Source: Bradyrhizobium algeriense (GTDB lineage Bacteria; Pseudomonadota; Alphaproteobacteria; Rhizobiales; Xanthobacteraceae). From it: a stretch of DNA of 64,000 bases. Under the pieces are notes generated by a model. The model made no database searches and was not told where the DNA came from. It worked only from the letters and a program-made list of their open reading frames with translations. The translations under genes were made by a program, and so were the position numbers. The DNA is taken from the NCBI RefSeq assembly GCF_036924595.1, contig NZ_JAZHRV010000001.1, forward strand, positions 7,963,501-8,027,500, given 5' to 3'. Below, piece after piece: positions 56,916-64,000 of the stretch; positions within the stretch are counted from its first letter, which is position 1; each line of letters opens with the position of its first letter.

Positions 56916-57002
56916 CGTAGGGTGGGCAAAGCGAAGCGTGCCCACCATTCCCTGCGGAGTGCCGATGGTGGGCACGGCGCAAGCGCCTTTGCCCACCCTA
57001 CG
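56916..57002. repeat. Family A palindromic repeat, copy 5
   Basis: CGTAGGGTGGGCAAAGCG with inverse GCCTTTGCCCACCCTACG. It lies upstream of the nucleotidyltransferase and downstream of mmcQ. Confidence 0.9.
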
Positions 57003-57009
57003 AATTCTA

Positions 57010-57348
57010 CTATGTTGCGTCGAATTCCTTCACCGCCTTCTTCGACGCCAGCGAGCGCCAGTGCCGGCGCAGGAACGGCTCGACGGTGGCGCGGCTGGCC
57101 TTCGACAGGCGGATCAACACGATCGAATAATCGCGGTAGTGATCAGTGAAGTAAAACACCTTCGGCTGGCTTTCCACCAGCATCTCGCGCTCGTCCCTTG
57201 GCACGCCCGGCATCACCAGGCTGTCGGCGTCTTCCCTCAGCCGCGCCAGCATCTTCTTGCGCACCTTTAAGGCCGGCGTGCCGTAGGAGGTGCCGTCTTC
57301 GACCTCAGGCCAGGCCAGTGCGATTTTTCTGACGTCGTCGAAGGTCAT
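57010..57348 (-). CDS. MmcQ/YjbR family protein
   Basis: About 112 residues from ATG 57348. 'MTFDDVRKIALAWPEVEDGTSYGTPALKVRKKMLARL', 'DADSLVMPGVPRDEREMLVES' and 'FYFTDHYRDYSIVLIRLS' form the YjbR double-wing fold. Possibly DNA- or protein-binding. It is bracketed by two copies of the family A repeat in the same arrangement. Confidence 0.88.
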   Translation of the reverse strand: MTFDDVRKIALAWPEVEDGTSYGTPALKVRKKMLARLREDADSLVMPGVPRDEREMLVESQPKVFYFTDHYRDYSIVLIRLSKASRATVEPFLRRHWRSLASKKAVKEFDAT

Positions 57349-57357
57349 GGATTGTGC

Positions 57358-57449
57358 CGTAGGGTGGGCAAAAGCGAAGCGTGCCCACCATAAGCTTGAT
57401 CGCCGGCGAGTTGGTGGGCACGGCGCAAATGCGCCTTTGCCCACCCTAC
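57358..57449. repeat. Family A palindromic repeat, copy 6
   Basis: CGTAGGGTGGGCAAAAGCG, with inverse GCGCCTTTGCCCACCCTAC. It lies between mmcQ and lepB, with one extra A in the left arm. Confidence 0.9.
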
Positions 57450-57459
57450 TTCTACGCGC

Positions 57460-58248
57460 TCAATGCACGGATGTAAAAAACCGCGCCAGCCGAAAACCCG
57501 ACAGCCAGGTCCACACCGGCTGGCTACGCATGCCGAGATCCCAGGAGCCGACCACGGCATCAGCCCGGCCGATCAGATTGTCGATCGGCAGCAGCCCCAC
57601 GCCGCCGTCACGCACCGCGACGCGGCTGTCGGCGGAATTGTCCCTGTTGTCGCCGAGCACGAACAGTTGGCCCGGCGGCACCGTCACCTCGGGCGTGTTG
57701 TCGAGCCTTCCATTGTCGCGCATCTTGAAGATCGCGTGGCTGACGCCGTTCGGCAGCGTCTCGACGAAGCGATAGGCCTGCTCCGTGTTGCCGCGATCGT
57801 CTTCCGCCTGGCCGACGCCTTCCGGCTTCAACGCCGCGGCGTGGTCGTTGATGAAGAGCTGGCCCTGACGCATCTGGATGCGGTCACCCGGCAATCCCAC
57901 CACGCGCTTGACCCAGGCCTGCGAGCGGTCGCCCGGCCAGCGGAACACGACGACGTCGCCGCGCTTGGGCGTATCGCCGAACACGCGGCCGGTTTCCGGC
58001 AGCGTGATCTGGATCGGCAGCGACGCCGCGCCGTAGCCGTAGGGAAATTTCGAGGCCAGCAGCGCGTCGCCGATCAGAAGCGTCGGCTCCATCGAGCCGG
58101 ACGGCACGTAAAACGGCTCGGCCAGCGCGCCCTTGGCAACGAACACGACGGCGACGATCGCAGCCAACTGCACGGCCTGCGCGCGCCAGCTCACCGGTTT
58201 GGCGATCGAGCTTTCCTTCCGGTCGCTCACCATCTTCTCGTCGCTCAC
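57460..58248 (-). CDS. lepB: Signal peptidase I
   Basis: 262 residues from GTG 58248, which overlaps the tldD stop by one base (TAGTG) behind GGAGGAAC. 'PFYVPSGSMEPTLLIGDALLASKFPYGYG' has the Ser nucleophile, 'GDVVVFRWPGDRSQAWVKRVVGLPGDRIQM' the Lys base, and 'VLGDNRDNSADSR' box E. One N-terminal membrane anchor. It cleaves signal peptides at the outer face of the membrane. A longer upstream start is a shadow of tldD. Confidence 0.94.
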   Translation of the reverse strand: MSDEKMVSDRKESSIAKPVSWRAQAVQLAAIVAVVFVAKGALAEPFYVPSGSMEPTLLIGDALLASKFPYGYGAASLPIQITLPETGRVFGDTPKRGDVVVFRWPGDRSQAWVKRVVGLPGDRIQMRQGQLFINDHAAALKPEGVGQAEDDRGNTEQAYRFVETLPNGVSHAIFKMRDNGRLDNTPEVTVPPGQLFVLGDNRDNSADSRVAVRDGGVGLLPIDNLIGRADAVVGSWDLGMRSQPVWTWLSGFRLARFFTSVH

Positions 58249-59672
58249 TAGCCCGTTCCTCCGACCGTGATCTTCTCCATCCGCAGCGTCGGCTGGCCGA
58301 CGCCGACAGGCACGCCCTGGCCGTTCTTGCCGCAGGTGCCGATGCCGGTATCGAGCGCCAGATCGTTGCCGACCATGGTGATCCGATGCAGGTCGGTCGG
58401 CCCGTTGCCGATCAGCATCGCGCCCTTCAGGGGCGCGCCGAGCTTGCCGTTCTCGATCTTGTAGGCCTCGGTGCACTGGAACACATATTTGCCCGAGGTG
58501 ATGTCGACCTGGCCGCCGCCGAAATTCGCGGCGTAGATGCCGTTCTTCACCGAGGCCAGAATTTCCGCCGGATCGCGCTGCCCCGCCAGCATGTAGGTAT
58601 TGGTCATGCGCGGCATCGGCACATGGGCGTAGCTCTGGCGGCGGCCGTTGCCGGTCGGCTTCATGTTCATCAGCCGCGCGTTCTGCCGGTCCTGCATGTA
58701 GCCGACCAGAATGCCGTCCTCGATCAGCACGGTGCGGTTGGTCGGCGTGCCCTCGTCGTCGATGGAGAGCGAGCCGCGCCGCGACGCCATGGTGCCGTCG
58801 TCCACCACCGTGACGCCCTTGGCCGCGACCTGCTTGCCCATCAGCCCTGCAAAGGCCGAGGTCTGCTTGCGGTTGAAGTCGCCTTCGAGGCCATGGCCGA
58901 CGGCTTCATGCAGCATCACGCCGGGCCAGCCGGCGCCCAGCACCACGTCCATTTCACCGGCAGGCGCGGGGACCGATTCCAGATTGACCAGCGCCTCGCG
59001 GATCGCGCCGTCGGCCGCCTCGCGCCACGCCTTGGTCTCGATGAACCGCGCATAGCCCTCGCGGCCGCCATAACCCTTGCTGCCGCTCTCCTGCCGGTCG
59101 CCTTGCCCTGCGACCACCGAAATATTGACCCGCACCAGGGGCCGGATGTCGCGATAGCTCTCGCCGTCGGGGCGCAGGATTTCCACCACCTGCCAGGTGG
59201 CGCCCAGGCTGATGGAAGCCTGCCGCACCCGCGGATCCTTGTCGCGCACATAGGCATCGATCTCGGCCAGCAGTTTTACCTTGGCCTCAAACCCCGGCGC
59301 ATCCAGCGGATTGTCGTCGCCATAGAGCCGCACATTGGTATGCGCGGGAGCAGCGGCAAAATTGCCGCTGTAGCCACCGCGCACAGCGGCCACCGCATCC
59401 GCCGCGCGGATCAGCGCCGGCAGAGATACGTCGGAGGAATGCGCATAGCCGACCGCGTCGTCCTTCACCGCGCGCAGGCCAAAGCCCTGCGACGTGTCAT
59501 AAGTGGCCTGCTTCAGCCGCCCATTGTCAAAACCGAGCGCTTCGGTCTGGCCATATTCCAGGAACAGCTCGCCGTCGTCGGCCCCCTCAAGCCCCCGCGT
59601 AATCTCACGTCGGACGGCATCGCGGTCGAGATTGGCGCGGTCGAGCAGGGAGGTTGTGGCGGGATTGGTCAT
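58248..59672 (-). CDS. tldD: TldD metalloprotease
   Basis: 474 residues. 'VMLHEAVGHGLEGDFNRKQTSAF' carries the HExxxH zinc motif of TldD, and 'TVVDDGTMASRRGSLSIDDEGTPTNRTVLIEDGILVGYMQDR' is a conserved strand block. TldD works with TldE (PmbA) on peptides. It is followed on the same strand by lepB with a 1-base overlap, a peptidase pair. No pmbA is next to it in this window. Confidence 0.94.
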   Translation of the reverse strand: MTNPATTSLLDRANLDRDAVRREITRGLEGADDGELFLEYGQTEALGFDNGRLKQATYDTSQGFGLRAVKDDAVGYAHSSDVSLPALIRAADAVAAVRGGYSGNFAAAPAHTNVRLYGDDNPLDAPGFEAKVKLLAEIDAYVRDKDPRVRQASISLGATWQVVEILRPDGESYRDIRPLVRVNISVVAGQGDRQESGSKGYGGREGYARFIETKAWREAADGAIREALVNLESVPAPAGEMDVVLGAGWPGVMLHEAVGHGLEGDFNRKQTSAFAGLMGKQVAAKGVTVVDDGTMASRRGSLSIDDEGTPTNRTVLIEDGILVGYMQDRQNARLMNMKPTGNGRRQSYAHVPMPRMTNTYMLAGQRDPAEILASVKNGIYAANFGGGQVDITSGKYVFQCTEAYKIENGKLGAPLKGAMLIGNGPTDLHRITMVGNDLALDTGIGTCGKNGQGVPVGVGQPTLRMEKITVGGTG

Positions 59673-59699
59673 GCAGACTCCGATTCAGCGAAAATGCTT

Positions 59700-59815
59700 C
59701 GTCGTCCCTGCGAAAGCAGGGACCATAACCACAAGCGCTGGCATTGTAAGCGCAGACGTGTGGCGAGTTCACATTACAACATGGACATCTGTGGTTATGG
59801 TTCGCAGGAACGACG
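59700..59815. repeat. Palindromic repeat (family H)
   Basis: CGTCGTCCCTGCGAAAGCAGG...CCATAACCACA and the inverse TGTGGTTATGG...CGCAGGAACGACG. It occupies the gap upstream of tldD. Confidence 0.85.
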
Positions 59816-59859
59816 ATGGCTTGAAAGATAGTCATGACAGCCCCGAAAGGGGAGCCCCT

Positions 59860-60254
59860 TCACGGCAGCTTGTTGTCCGCCTTGCCGGCAACCTCCGCAC
59901 CGGGCTCCGGCCTGGCGTGTGCATTGGCCCAGCGGAACAGTTCGTCGAATACTGGCCGCAACGCCCGGCCGCCGGGGTCATCTCGTATTCCACGCGTGGC
60001 GGCACTTCGGGAAATACCGTGCGCTTCACCAGGCCCTCGCTTTCGAGGTCGCGGAGCTGGGTCGTCAGCATGTGCTGCGTCACGTCCGGGATAGCGCGCC
60101 GCAATTGGCCGAATCGCTGCTTGCCGTCGACAAGCTGCCAGAGGATTTCGCCCTTCCACTTGCCTGAGAGCAGACGAAGCGCCCGATGCAACTGCGCTCT
60201 GGCCCGCTCAGAGGGGCATTCTTGCCCTTCATTCTCATTAGTCTGCTTTTTCAT
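59860..60254 (-). pseudogene. HxlR family regulator, frameshifted near the C terminus
   Basis: From ATG 60254 the winged HTH is intact: 'RALRLLSGKWKGEILWQLVDGKQRFGQLRRAIPDVTQHMLTTQLRDLESEGLV', to 'PRVEYEMTPA'. Then the frame loses sense (AGRCGQYSTN). The expected tail 'GRALRPVFDELFRWANAHARPE' is found in the next frame and ends at 59860. A one-base deletion in a GGCGGCCGGG run near 59968 explains it. The DNA-binding part survives, so it may still bind, or the base may be a sequencing error. Divergent from doxX. Confidence 0.8.
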
Positions 60255-60386
60255 ACTACCCCAGAAAAATCATCCTACTTGTCAATTTCATCTTAGTCCC
60301 GAATTTTGGGTTTGACAGCCCCTCAGGGCTCGCCGGCGGACGGCACTTCTGTCCACCACCGCTTTCACCATTCCAGGAGTTTTTCG

Positions 60387-60779
60387 ATGTCGACAATTGT
60401 TGCGCCTGCCAGACCGCGCTGGACCTCTGCCGCCTTGTGGGTCGTCAGGGGATTGCTTGCGCTCGCCTTTGTGGCGGCCGGCGGGGCGAAGCTCTATGGC
60501 GTTCCGATGCTGGTCGACGAGTTCGAGCACATCGGGCTCGGACAATGGTTTCGCTATGTCACCGGCGGTCTCGAAATCATCGGCGCGATCCTGCTGCTCC
60601 TGCCGCGGAAGGCTGCCCTCGGCGCGTTGCTGCTGATCTGCATCATGACCGGCGCGGTGATCACCCATTTATTCGTCATCGGCGGCTCGGCGGTGCCGGC
60701 CATTGTTCTGCTGGCGCTGAACGCTGTGGTCGCCTATGCGGAGCGGGGTCAGATCGCATTGCTTGCCGAGACCGCATGA
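60387..60779 (+). CDS. DoxX family membrane protein
   Basis: About 130 residues from ATG 60387, behind CAGGAGTTTTTCG. Four helices, with 'LLALAFVAAGGAKLYGVPMLVDEFEHIGLGQWFRYVTGGLEIIGAILLLLPRKAALGALLL' matching DoxX/DoxD-like proteins. They are linked to thiosulfate/quinone or thiol chemistry. Likely controlled by the divergent HxlR. DsrE-like and TlpA-like genes follow. Confidence 0.88.
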   Translation: MSTIVAPARPRWTSAALWVVRGLLALAFVAAGGAKLYGVPMLVDEFEHIGLGQWFRYVTGGLEIIGAILLLLPRKAALGALLLICIMTGAVITHLFVIGGSAVPAIVLLALNAVVAYAERGQIALLAETA

Positions 60780-60789
60780 GGCTGCTGCG

Positions 60790-61296
60790 ATGCGCCTTTC
60801 TCGCCGCGAGTTGACGATTGCCATGAGGCTGATCCTGGCCTTCGTGGCGCCGCTGACCGTGATCCTGTTGCTGACAGGATCGGGGGCCGCGGACTCAAAG
60901 CCGCAGCCGAAACCTGCCGCTTCGGTTCGGATGCATCGGCTGGTGCTGCCGATCAATACCGATGACCCTACCACGATGCGGGCGCTGATCTCGACCTCGC
61001 TCAACCTTCCGAAGTACTATCAGGAGCGGAACGAAGCCTTCACGATCGAAGTCGTCGCCTACAACGCCGGCGTTCACATGCTCCGCGCCGACACGTCACC
61101 GGTAAAGGACATGCTGCGGATACTGAGAGGAGTCAATCCGAACATCCGTTTCGTGGTTTGCGAGGCGACCAAGCTTGGCATGGAGCGCCAGGAGGGGCAT
61201 CCGATCACGCTGATCGACAACGTCGATCTCGTGCCGAGCGGGCCGGGGCGCATCATTGAATTGCAGGAAGCCGACTGGTCCTACATCCGGTCGTGA
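60790..61296 (+). CDS. DsrE-like exported protein
   Basis: About 168 residues from ATG 60790 (60823 is possible). A short hydrophobic segment (LILAFVAPLTVILLLTG) gives a signal or anchor. Then 'HRLVLPINTDDPTTMRALISTSLNLPKYYQE', 'FTIEVVAYNAGVHMLRAD' and 'NIRFVVCEATKLGMERQEG' resemble a DsrE/YchN fold, with Cys in VVCEAT where the family has its active Cys. Sits between DoxX and TlpA-like genes with 10-50 bp gaps, a probable three-gene operon. Confidence 0.75.
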   Translation: MRLSRRELTIAMRLILAFVAPLTVILLLTGSGAADSKPQPKPAASVRMHRLVLPINTDDPTTMRALISTSLNLPKYYQERNEAFTIEVVAYNAGVHMLRADTSPVKDMLRILRGVNPNIRFVVCEATKLGMERQEGHPITLIDNVDLVPSGPGRIIELQEADWSYIRS

Positions 61297-61346
61297 CAAA
61301 TGGGCCAGAGCTGCACGGGCCAGGTCTGCACAGCGGAGTATCAGAC

Positions 61347-61958
61347 ATGACGTCGTATCGCAGGCCGAACCGCCGCACCGTCGTCGCCGGCATGATGGGT
61401 GCGGCCGTCTCGCTGACGATGCCGGCGTTGCCGGGGCGCGCGCGGGCCGGCGGACCGCCGCCATTCGCAACCGTCAGGCATCAGTTCACGGAGGTTCGCG
61501 GCGCGCGTCCGGTCCCGGCAGTGCCAATCCCGCGCCTCGGCGCAGCGGCGCTCAATCTGGCGTCCTTCCGCGGCAAGGTGGTGCTCGTCAATTTCTGGGC
61601 CACCTGGTGCCCGGCCTGCCGCACTGAACTGCCGATACTGGATCGGCTCGCGGGAAACGGCCGCGCCGACCTTGCAGTCGTGGCCATCGCGACTGATCGC
61701 GATCGATCGCTGGTCGCGCCCTTCGTGAAAAAACTGAAGCTTCGCGACCTCGCGATCGGCCTCGATCCCGGCGGACTGGTAGCGCGTGCCGGCGCAAGCG
61801 ACGGCGTCGACACGCCGTTCGCGCTTTACGGCATGCCGATTTCCTTCCTGCTCGGCGTCACCGGGCAAGTCGAAGGCTACATTACCGGTGAAGCGGATTG
61901 GCTCTCGCAGGAAGCGGGCCGATTGTTCGATTACTACGCCAGTGCCGGGCGCGGGTGA
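61347..61958 (+). CDS. TlpA-like thiol-disulfide oxidoreductase
   Basis: About 203 residues from ATG 61347, behind AGCGGAGT. The N terminus has 'RPNRRTVVAGMMGAAVSL', a Tat-like twin arginine signal. The thioredoxin fold has 'LVNFWATWCPACRTELPIL'. It probably acts in the periplasm on cysteine pairs of heme or copper proteins. Third gene of the DoxX/DsrE-like unit. Confidence 0.9.
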   Translation: MTSYRRPNRRTVVAGMMGAAVSLTMPALPGRARAGGPPPFATVRHQFTEVRGARPVPAVPIPRLGAAALNLASFRGKVVLVNFWATWCPACRTELPILDRLAGNGRADLAVVAIATDRDRSLVAPFVKKLKLRDLAIGLDPGGLVARAGASDGVDTPFALYGMPISFLLGVTGQVEGYITGEADWLSQEAGRLFDYYASAGRG

Positions 61959-62018
61959 CCGAGACGAACCCGGCTTTGAGGCTGGAGTAGGAGGAGATTA
62001 GATTGGGCCGTGACGACG

Positions 62019-62160
62019 GACCATCTCGTGCCCCGGACGCGAGCGGCCTAAGTGCTGCGGGCCGGGGCCCATTCTACTTTGCATGGGGTTGTTTTCGCGA
62101 TTTTGTGTCCCGGCCCTGCGGTGTACCGCCGAAGAGTATATGCACGGCGTCCGGGACACG
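62019..62160. repeat. Long imperfect inverted repeat (family I)
   Basis: CGTGCCCCGGACGC at the left and GCGTCCGGGACACG at the right form near-complementary ends about 100 bp apart, with a GCCGGGGCCC and CCCGGCCCTG pair within. It lies between the TlpA-like and ialB stops; no gene is seen in the rest of 61959-62226. Confidence 0.75.
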
Positions 62161-62226
62161 GGATCGTGCTTCGCGCTAACGGCGAATCGATTCGACTCCA
62201 ACCCATCCCGATCTAGCGTCGGCGGC

Positions 62227-62793
62227 TCACGGCAGCTTGTCATACCCCTCACCCAGCCCGTTCAGACTGAGCGGAAACCCAATTCCCTCTTCGGGCGTCT
62301 CAAAAATAATAAACGTCGCCGTCTTGGCGCTCCGAAGCTGCCCGAGCAGCTTCTCATCCATCACCACCTCAGCCACACATCCATTCGGCAGGCACCTGAC
62401 AAACCCGGCCCGCCCAACGTCCTGGTTGTCCAGCTTCAGCCCGAGCCCGGAGGGCAGCAGCACGCCCAAGGGCGCCACCACCCGCATCAGCTTGCTCTTC
62501 TGGTCGGCGGTTTTCAGCACGATCACGGTGAGGCCGGCGTTGGAGCGGTCCTCGGCTACCACGCTCTGGATCAGGGCGCATTGCTCGCCTTGGGCGCCGG
62601 GCGGGGTGTCGCAGCGGATCTGCCAGTCGCCATGGACCGAGCGCACCGCGCCTTGGGCGCTGGCCGTCTGGGTCAGGCCGAGCAGGAACGCTGCGGCGAG
62701 CAGGCCGCCGAGCCAGCGGGCCGGTTCCAAGCCAAGTCTTGCCTGGCCAAATCCCGTCTGACGCATTCCCGCCTGATGTTTCGAACGCCCCAT
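62227..62793 (-). CDS. Invasion-associated locus B (IalB) family protein
   Basis: 188 residues. A membrane/signal region (LLAAAFLLGLTQTASAQ) precedes 'VHGDWQIRCDTPPGAQGEQCALIQSVV', 'LTVIVLKTADQKSKLMRVVAPLGVLLPSGLGLKLDNQDVGRAGFVRCLPNGCVAEVVMDEKLLGQLRSAKTATFIIF', the IalB pattern with two Cys pairs. Periplasmic; in Bartonella linked to host invasion, but in rhizobia of unknown role. Single gene. Confidence 0.9.
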   Translation of the reverse strand: MGRSKHQAGMRQTGFGQARLGLEPARWLGGLLAAAFLLGLTQTASAQGAVRSVHGDWQIRCDTPPGAQGEQCALIQSVVAEDRSNAGLTVIVLKTADQKSKLMRVVAPLGVLLPSGLGLKLDNQDVGRAGFVRCLPNGCVAEVVMDEKLLGQLRSAKTATFIIFETPEEGIGFPLSLNGLGEGYDKLP

Positions 62794-63335
62794 CCGGGTC
62801 GGTCCTCTTGATCTTTATCTTTCCGGCAGCGCCGGCGACATTTCCGGCCCAGGCCGGCACCACATTGTGATTGAGCTTACCGGACTGATACGCAATGACG
62901 GCGCCTTGAAGGCGGTCCCGCAGCCAATCCACGCCGCCTGAGGACCGCCCCTGGCCTCACGCGAATCAGGCCGCCCGGGAGCGCCGTGACTGTGCCTACA
63001 TCCGGCAACCGGGCTGTCAAGCGGCGAAGCCTTGCAAAATGGCGGGTTTTTGCTGATTTGCCGGGAAAATCCGACATCCGGCGAATAGCAGGTGACGCAT
63101 GGCGTTGCGCCCCACTACTGCATTGCGAGAGCCTTAGAATTATGGTTTGAGAGGCTGGATTTCGACGCGTTCTAACGATCAGGCCCAGGGTACTGTAGCA
63201 ATGCTGTTGCAGGTACTTTTGAAGGTGTACTTCCAAAAGTACCTCCGGTAGGCCGTTTGTGAGGGCGGATCGTGCGGCATTTCCGGCCATTCGGCTGAAA
63301 TGCTTTGGGGACTTATTCAAAGGAGCGCGAGCGGC
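62794..63335. other. Long leader region upstream of ctaC
   Basis: 542 bp without a supported gene. It holds an 11-bp perfect inverted repeat AGGTACTTTTG / CAAAAGTACCT (63212-63222 and 63235-63245) with a 12-base loop. Placed about 90 bp before the ctaC start, it could be an operator or a leader hairpin. No T-tract follows. Confidence 0.5.
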
Positions 63336-64000
63336 ATGAAGATGTCGAGTGGCCTGATGGGCCGGCGATTGCTGGGGTTGACGGTGGCGGGCGTGGCGCT
63401 CGCAGCCGGCGGGGCGGCTTTTGGGGCGCAGCCCAAGCCGTGGGAAATGACGCTGCAGGAAGCCGCGACCCCCGTGATGGAAAACATCATCAGCTTCCAT
63501 AACTTGCTGCTGGTGCTCATCACGCTGATCACCCTGTTCGTGCTGGTGCTGTTGGTCATCGTGGTGGTGAAGTTCAACGCCAAGGCCAATCCGGTCCCCT
63601 CCAGGACCACCCACCACACGCTGATCGAGGTAGCCTGGACGCTGATTCCGGTGCTGATCCTGGTCGCCATCGCGGTGCCGTCGTTCCGCCTCTTGTTCCA
63701 GCAGCTCGACATTCCCAAGGCTGACCTCACGGTAAAGGCCACCGGCAAGCAGTGGTACTGGAGCTACGCTTATCCGGATAACGGCAAGTTCGAATTCGAT
63801 TCGCTGATGGCTGCCGACAAGCAGCCGCGCCTGCTCGGCGTCGACAACGAGATGGTGGTGCCGGTCAACAAGGTGATCCGGATCCAGACCACCGGCGCGG
63901 ACGTCATTCACGCGTTCGCGGTGCCGTCGTTCGGCATCAAGATCGACTCGATCCCCGGCCGTCTGAACGAGACCTGGTTCAAGGCCACCAAGGTCGGCAT
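63336..64000 (+). CDS. ctaC: Cytochrome c oxidase subunit II, 3'-truncated
   Basis: ATG 63336 follows AAAGGAGCGCG. A signal sequence (LTVAGVALAAGGAAFG) is followed by two helices ('SFHNLLLVLITLITLFVLVLLVIVVVKF' and 'LIEVAWTLIPVLILVAIAVPSFRLLF') and the start of the cupredoxin domain with 'GKQWYWSYAYPD' and 'VIHAFAVPSFGIK' carrying the first CuA histidine. The window ends before the CuA Cys loop. It receives electrons from cytochrome c; the Sco1-like gene at 14920 would load its CuA. Confidence 0.97.
   Translation, partial: MKMSSGLMGRRLLGLTVAGVALAAGGAAFGAQPKPWEMTLQEAATPVMENIISFHNLLLVLITLITLFVLVLLVIVVVKFNAKANPVPSRTTHHTLIEVAWTLIPVLILVAIAVPSFRLLFQQLDIPKADLTVKATGKQWYWSYAYPDNGKFEFDSLMAADKQPRLLGVDNEMVVPVNKVIRIQTTGADVIHAFAVPSFGIKIDSIPGRLNETWFKATKVG

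Noticed and set aside
58386..59831. 481-residue open frame on the plus strand
   Set aside because: Antisense to tldD, which has a full HExxxH protease signature.

Overview
The window looks like a chromosomal segment of a Bradyrhizobium-type alphaproteobacterium (Nitrobacteraceae, Rhizobiales). Evidence: a circularly permuted two-piece tmRNA gene, a class I lysyl-tRNA synthetase, an alphaproteobacterial glutamate-cysteine ligase, a PodJ-like polarity protein, IalB, many GTG starts in high-GC DNA, and several families of palindromic intergenic repeats. This assignment rests on reading the sequence, not on a database search.

Left end (1-4.1 kb): the edge of a genomic island. A truncated Asp/Glu (hydantoin) racemase-like gene is followed by a 3' fragment of a tRNA-Arg(CCG) gene on the minus strand, a phage-type tyrosine integrase, and a 44-bp 3' fragment of tRNA-Gly(CCC). 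The same 44 bp recur 0.86 kb further right, inside a degenerate full-length tRNA-Gly(CCC). Between the two copies lies one DUF1579 gene.

4.3-24.9 kb is core-like: a small secreted protein, two-piece ssrA (tag ANDNVALNEVRLAA), a chemoreceptor, cupredoxin/DUF4142/ECF sigma, a PHA-synthase-like hydrolase, RidA, an FAD dehydrogenase, a 64-aa membrane protein plus Sco1, an amino-acid binding protein, class I LysRS, a class II aldolase, an S24 repressor with a mismatch uracil glycosylase, DUF952-pyrD, a MATE pump and a metallo-beta-lactamase hydrolase.

25-33.7 kb holds the four 'ligase-associated DNA damage response' genes as two outward-facing blocks. The ATP-dependent ligase and SNM1-like exonuclease are on the minus strand; the Lhr-type helicase and PdeM phosphoesterase are on the plus strand. 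Between them sit a TPR-methyltransferase gene and an orphan ABC binding protein. This is the most interesting multi-gene system in the window.

33.8-45 kb: LysR with a divergent EamA transporter and an UlaG-like hydrolase, an Nramp relative with altered metal-site motifs, a TauE/TIGR02186 pair, a membrane ClpP-like protein, a 1126-aa PodJ-like Sel1 protein, and PadR with a divergent SnoaL gene.

45.9-64 kb: a fatty-acid beta-oxidation set (FadE, thiolase, FadB/J), GST with a divergent MarR and paired operators, GshA, a PAN-domain protein, a thioredoxin-CcdA pair, a nucleotidyltransferase, MmcQ, LepB-TldD, a frameshifted HxlR opposite DoxX, a DsrE-like protein and a TlpA-like protein, IalB, and the start of ctaC, which runs off the end. 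Thiol/copper redox genes recur (Sco1, cupredoxin, thioredoxin-CcdA, TlpA, GSH genes, ctaC), in keeping with an aerobic respiratory lifestyle.

Many intergenic gaps are filled by repeats, including six copies of one ~90-bp inverted-repeat element (consensus ends GTAGGGTGGGCAAAG / CTTTGCCCACCCTAC).
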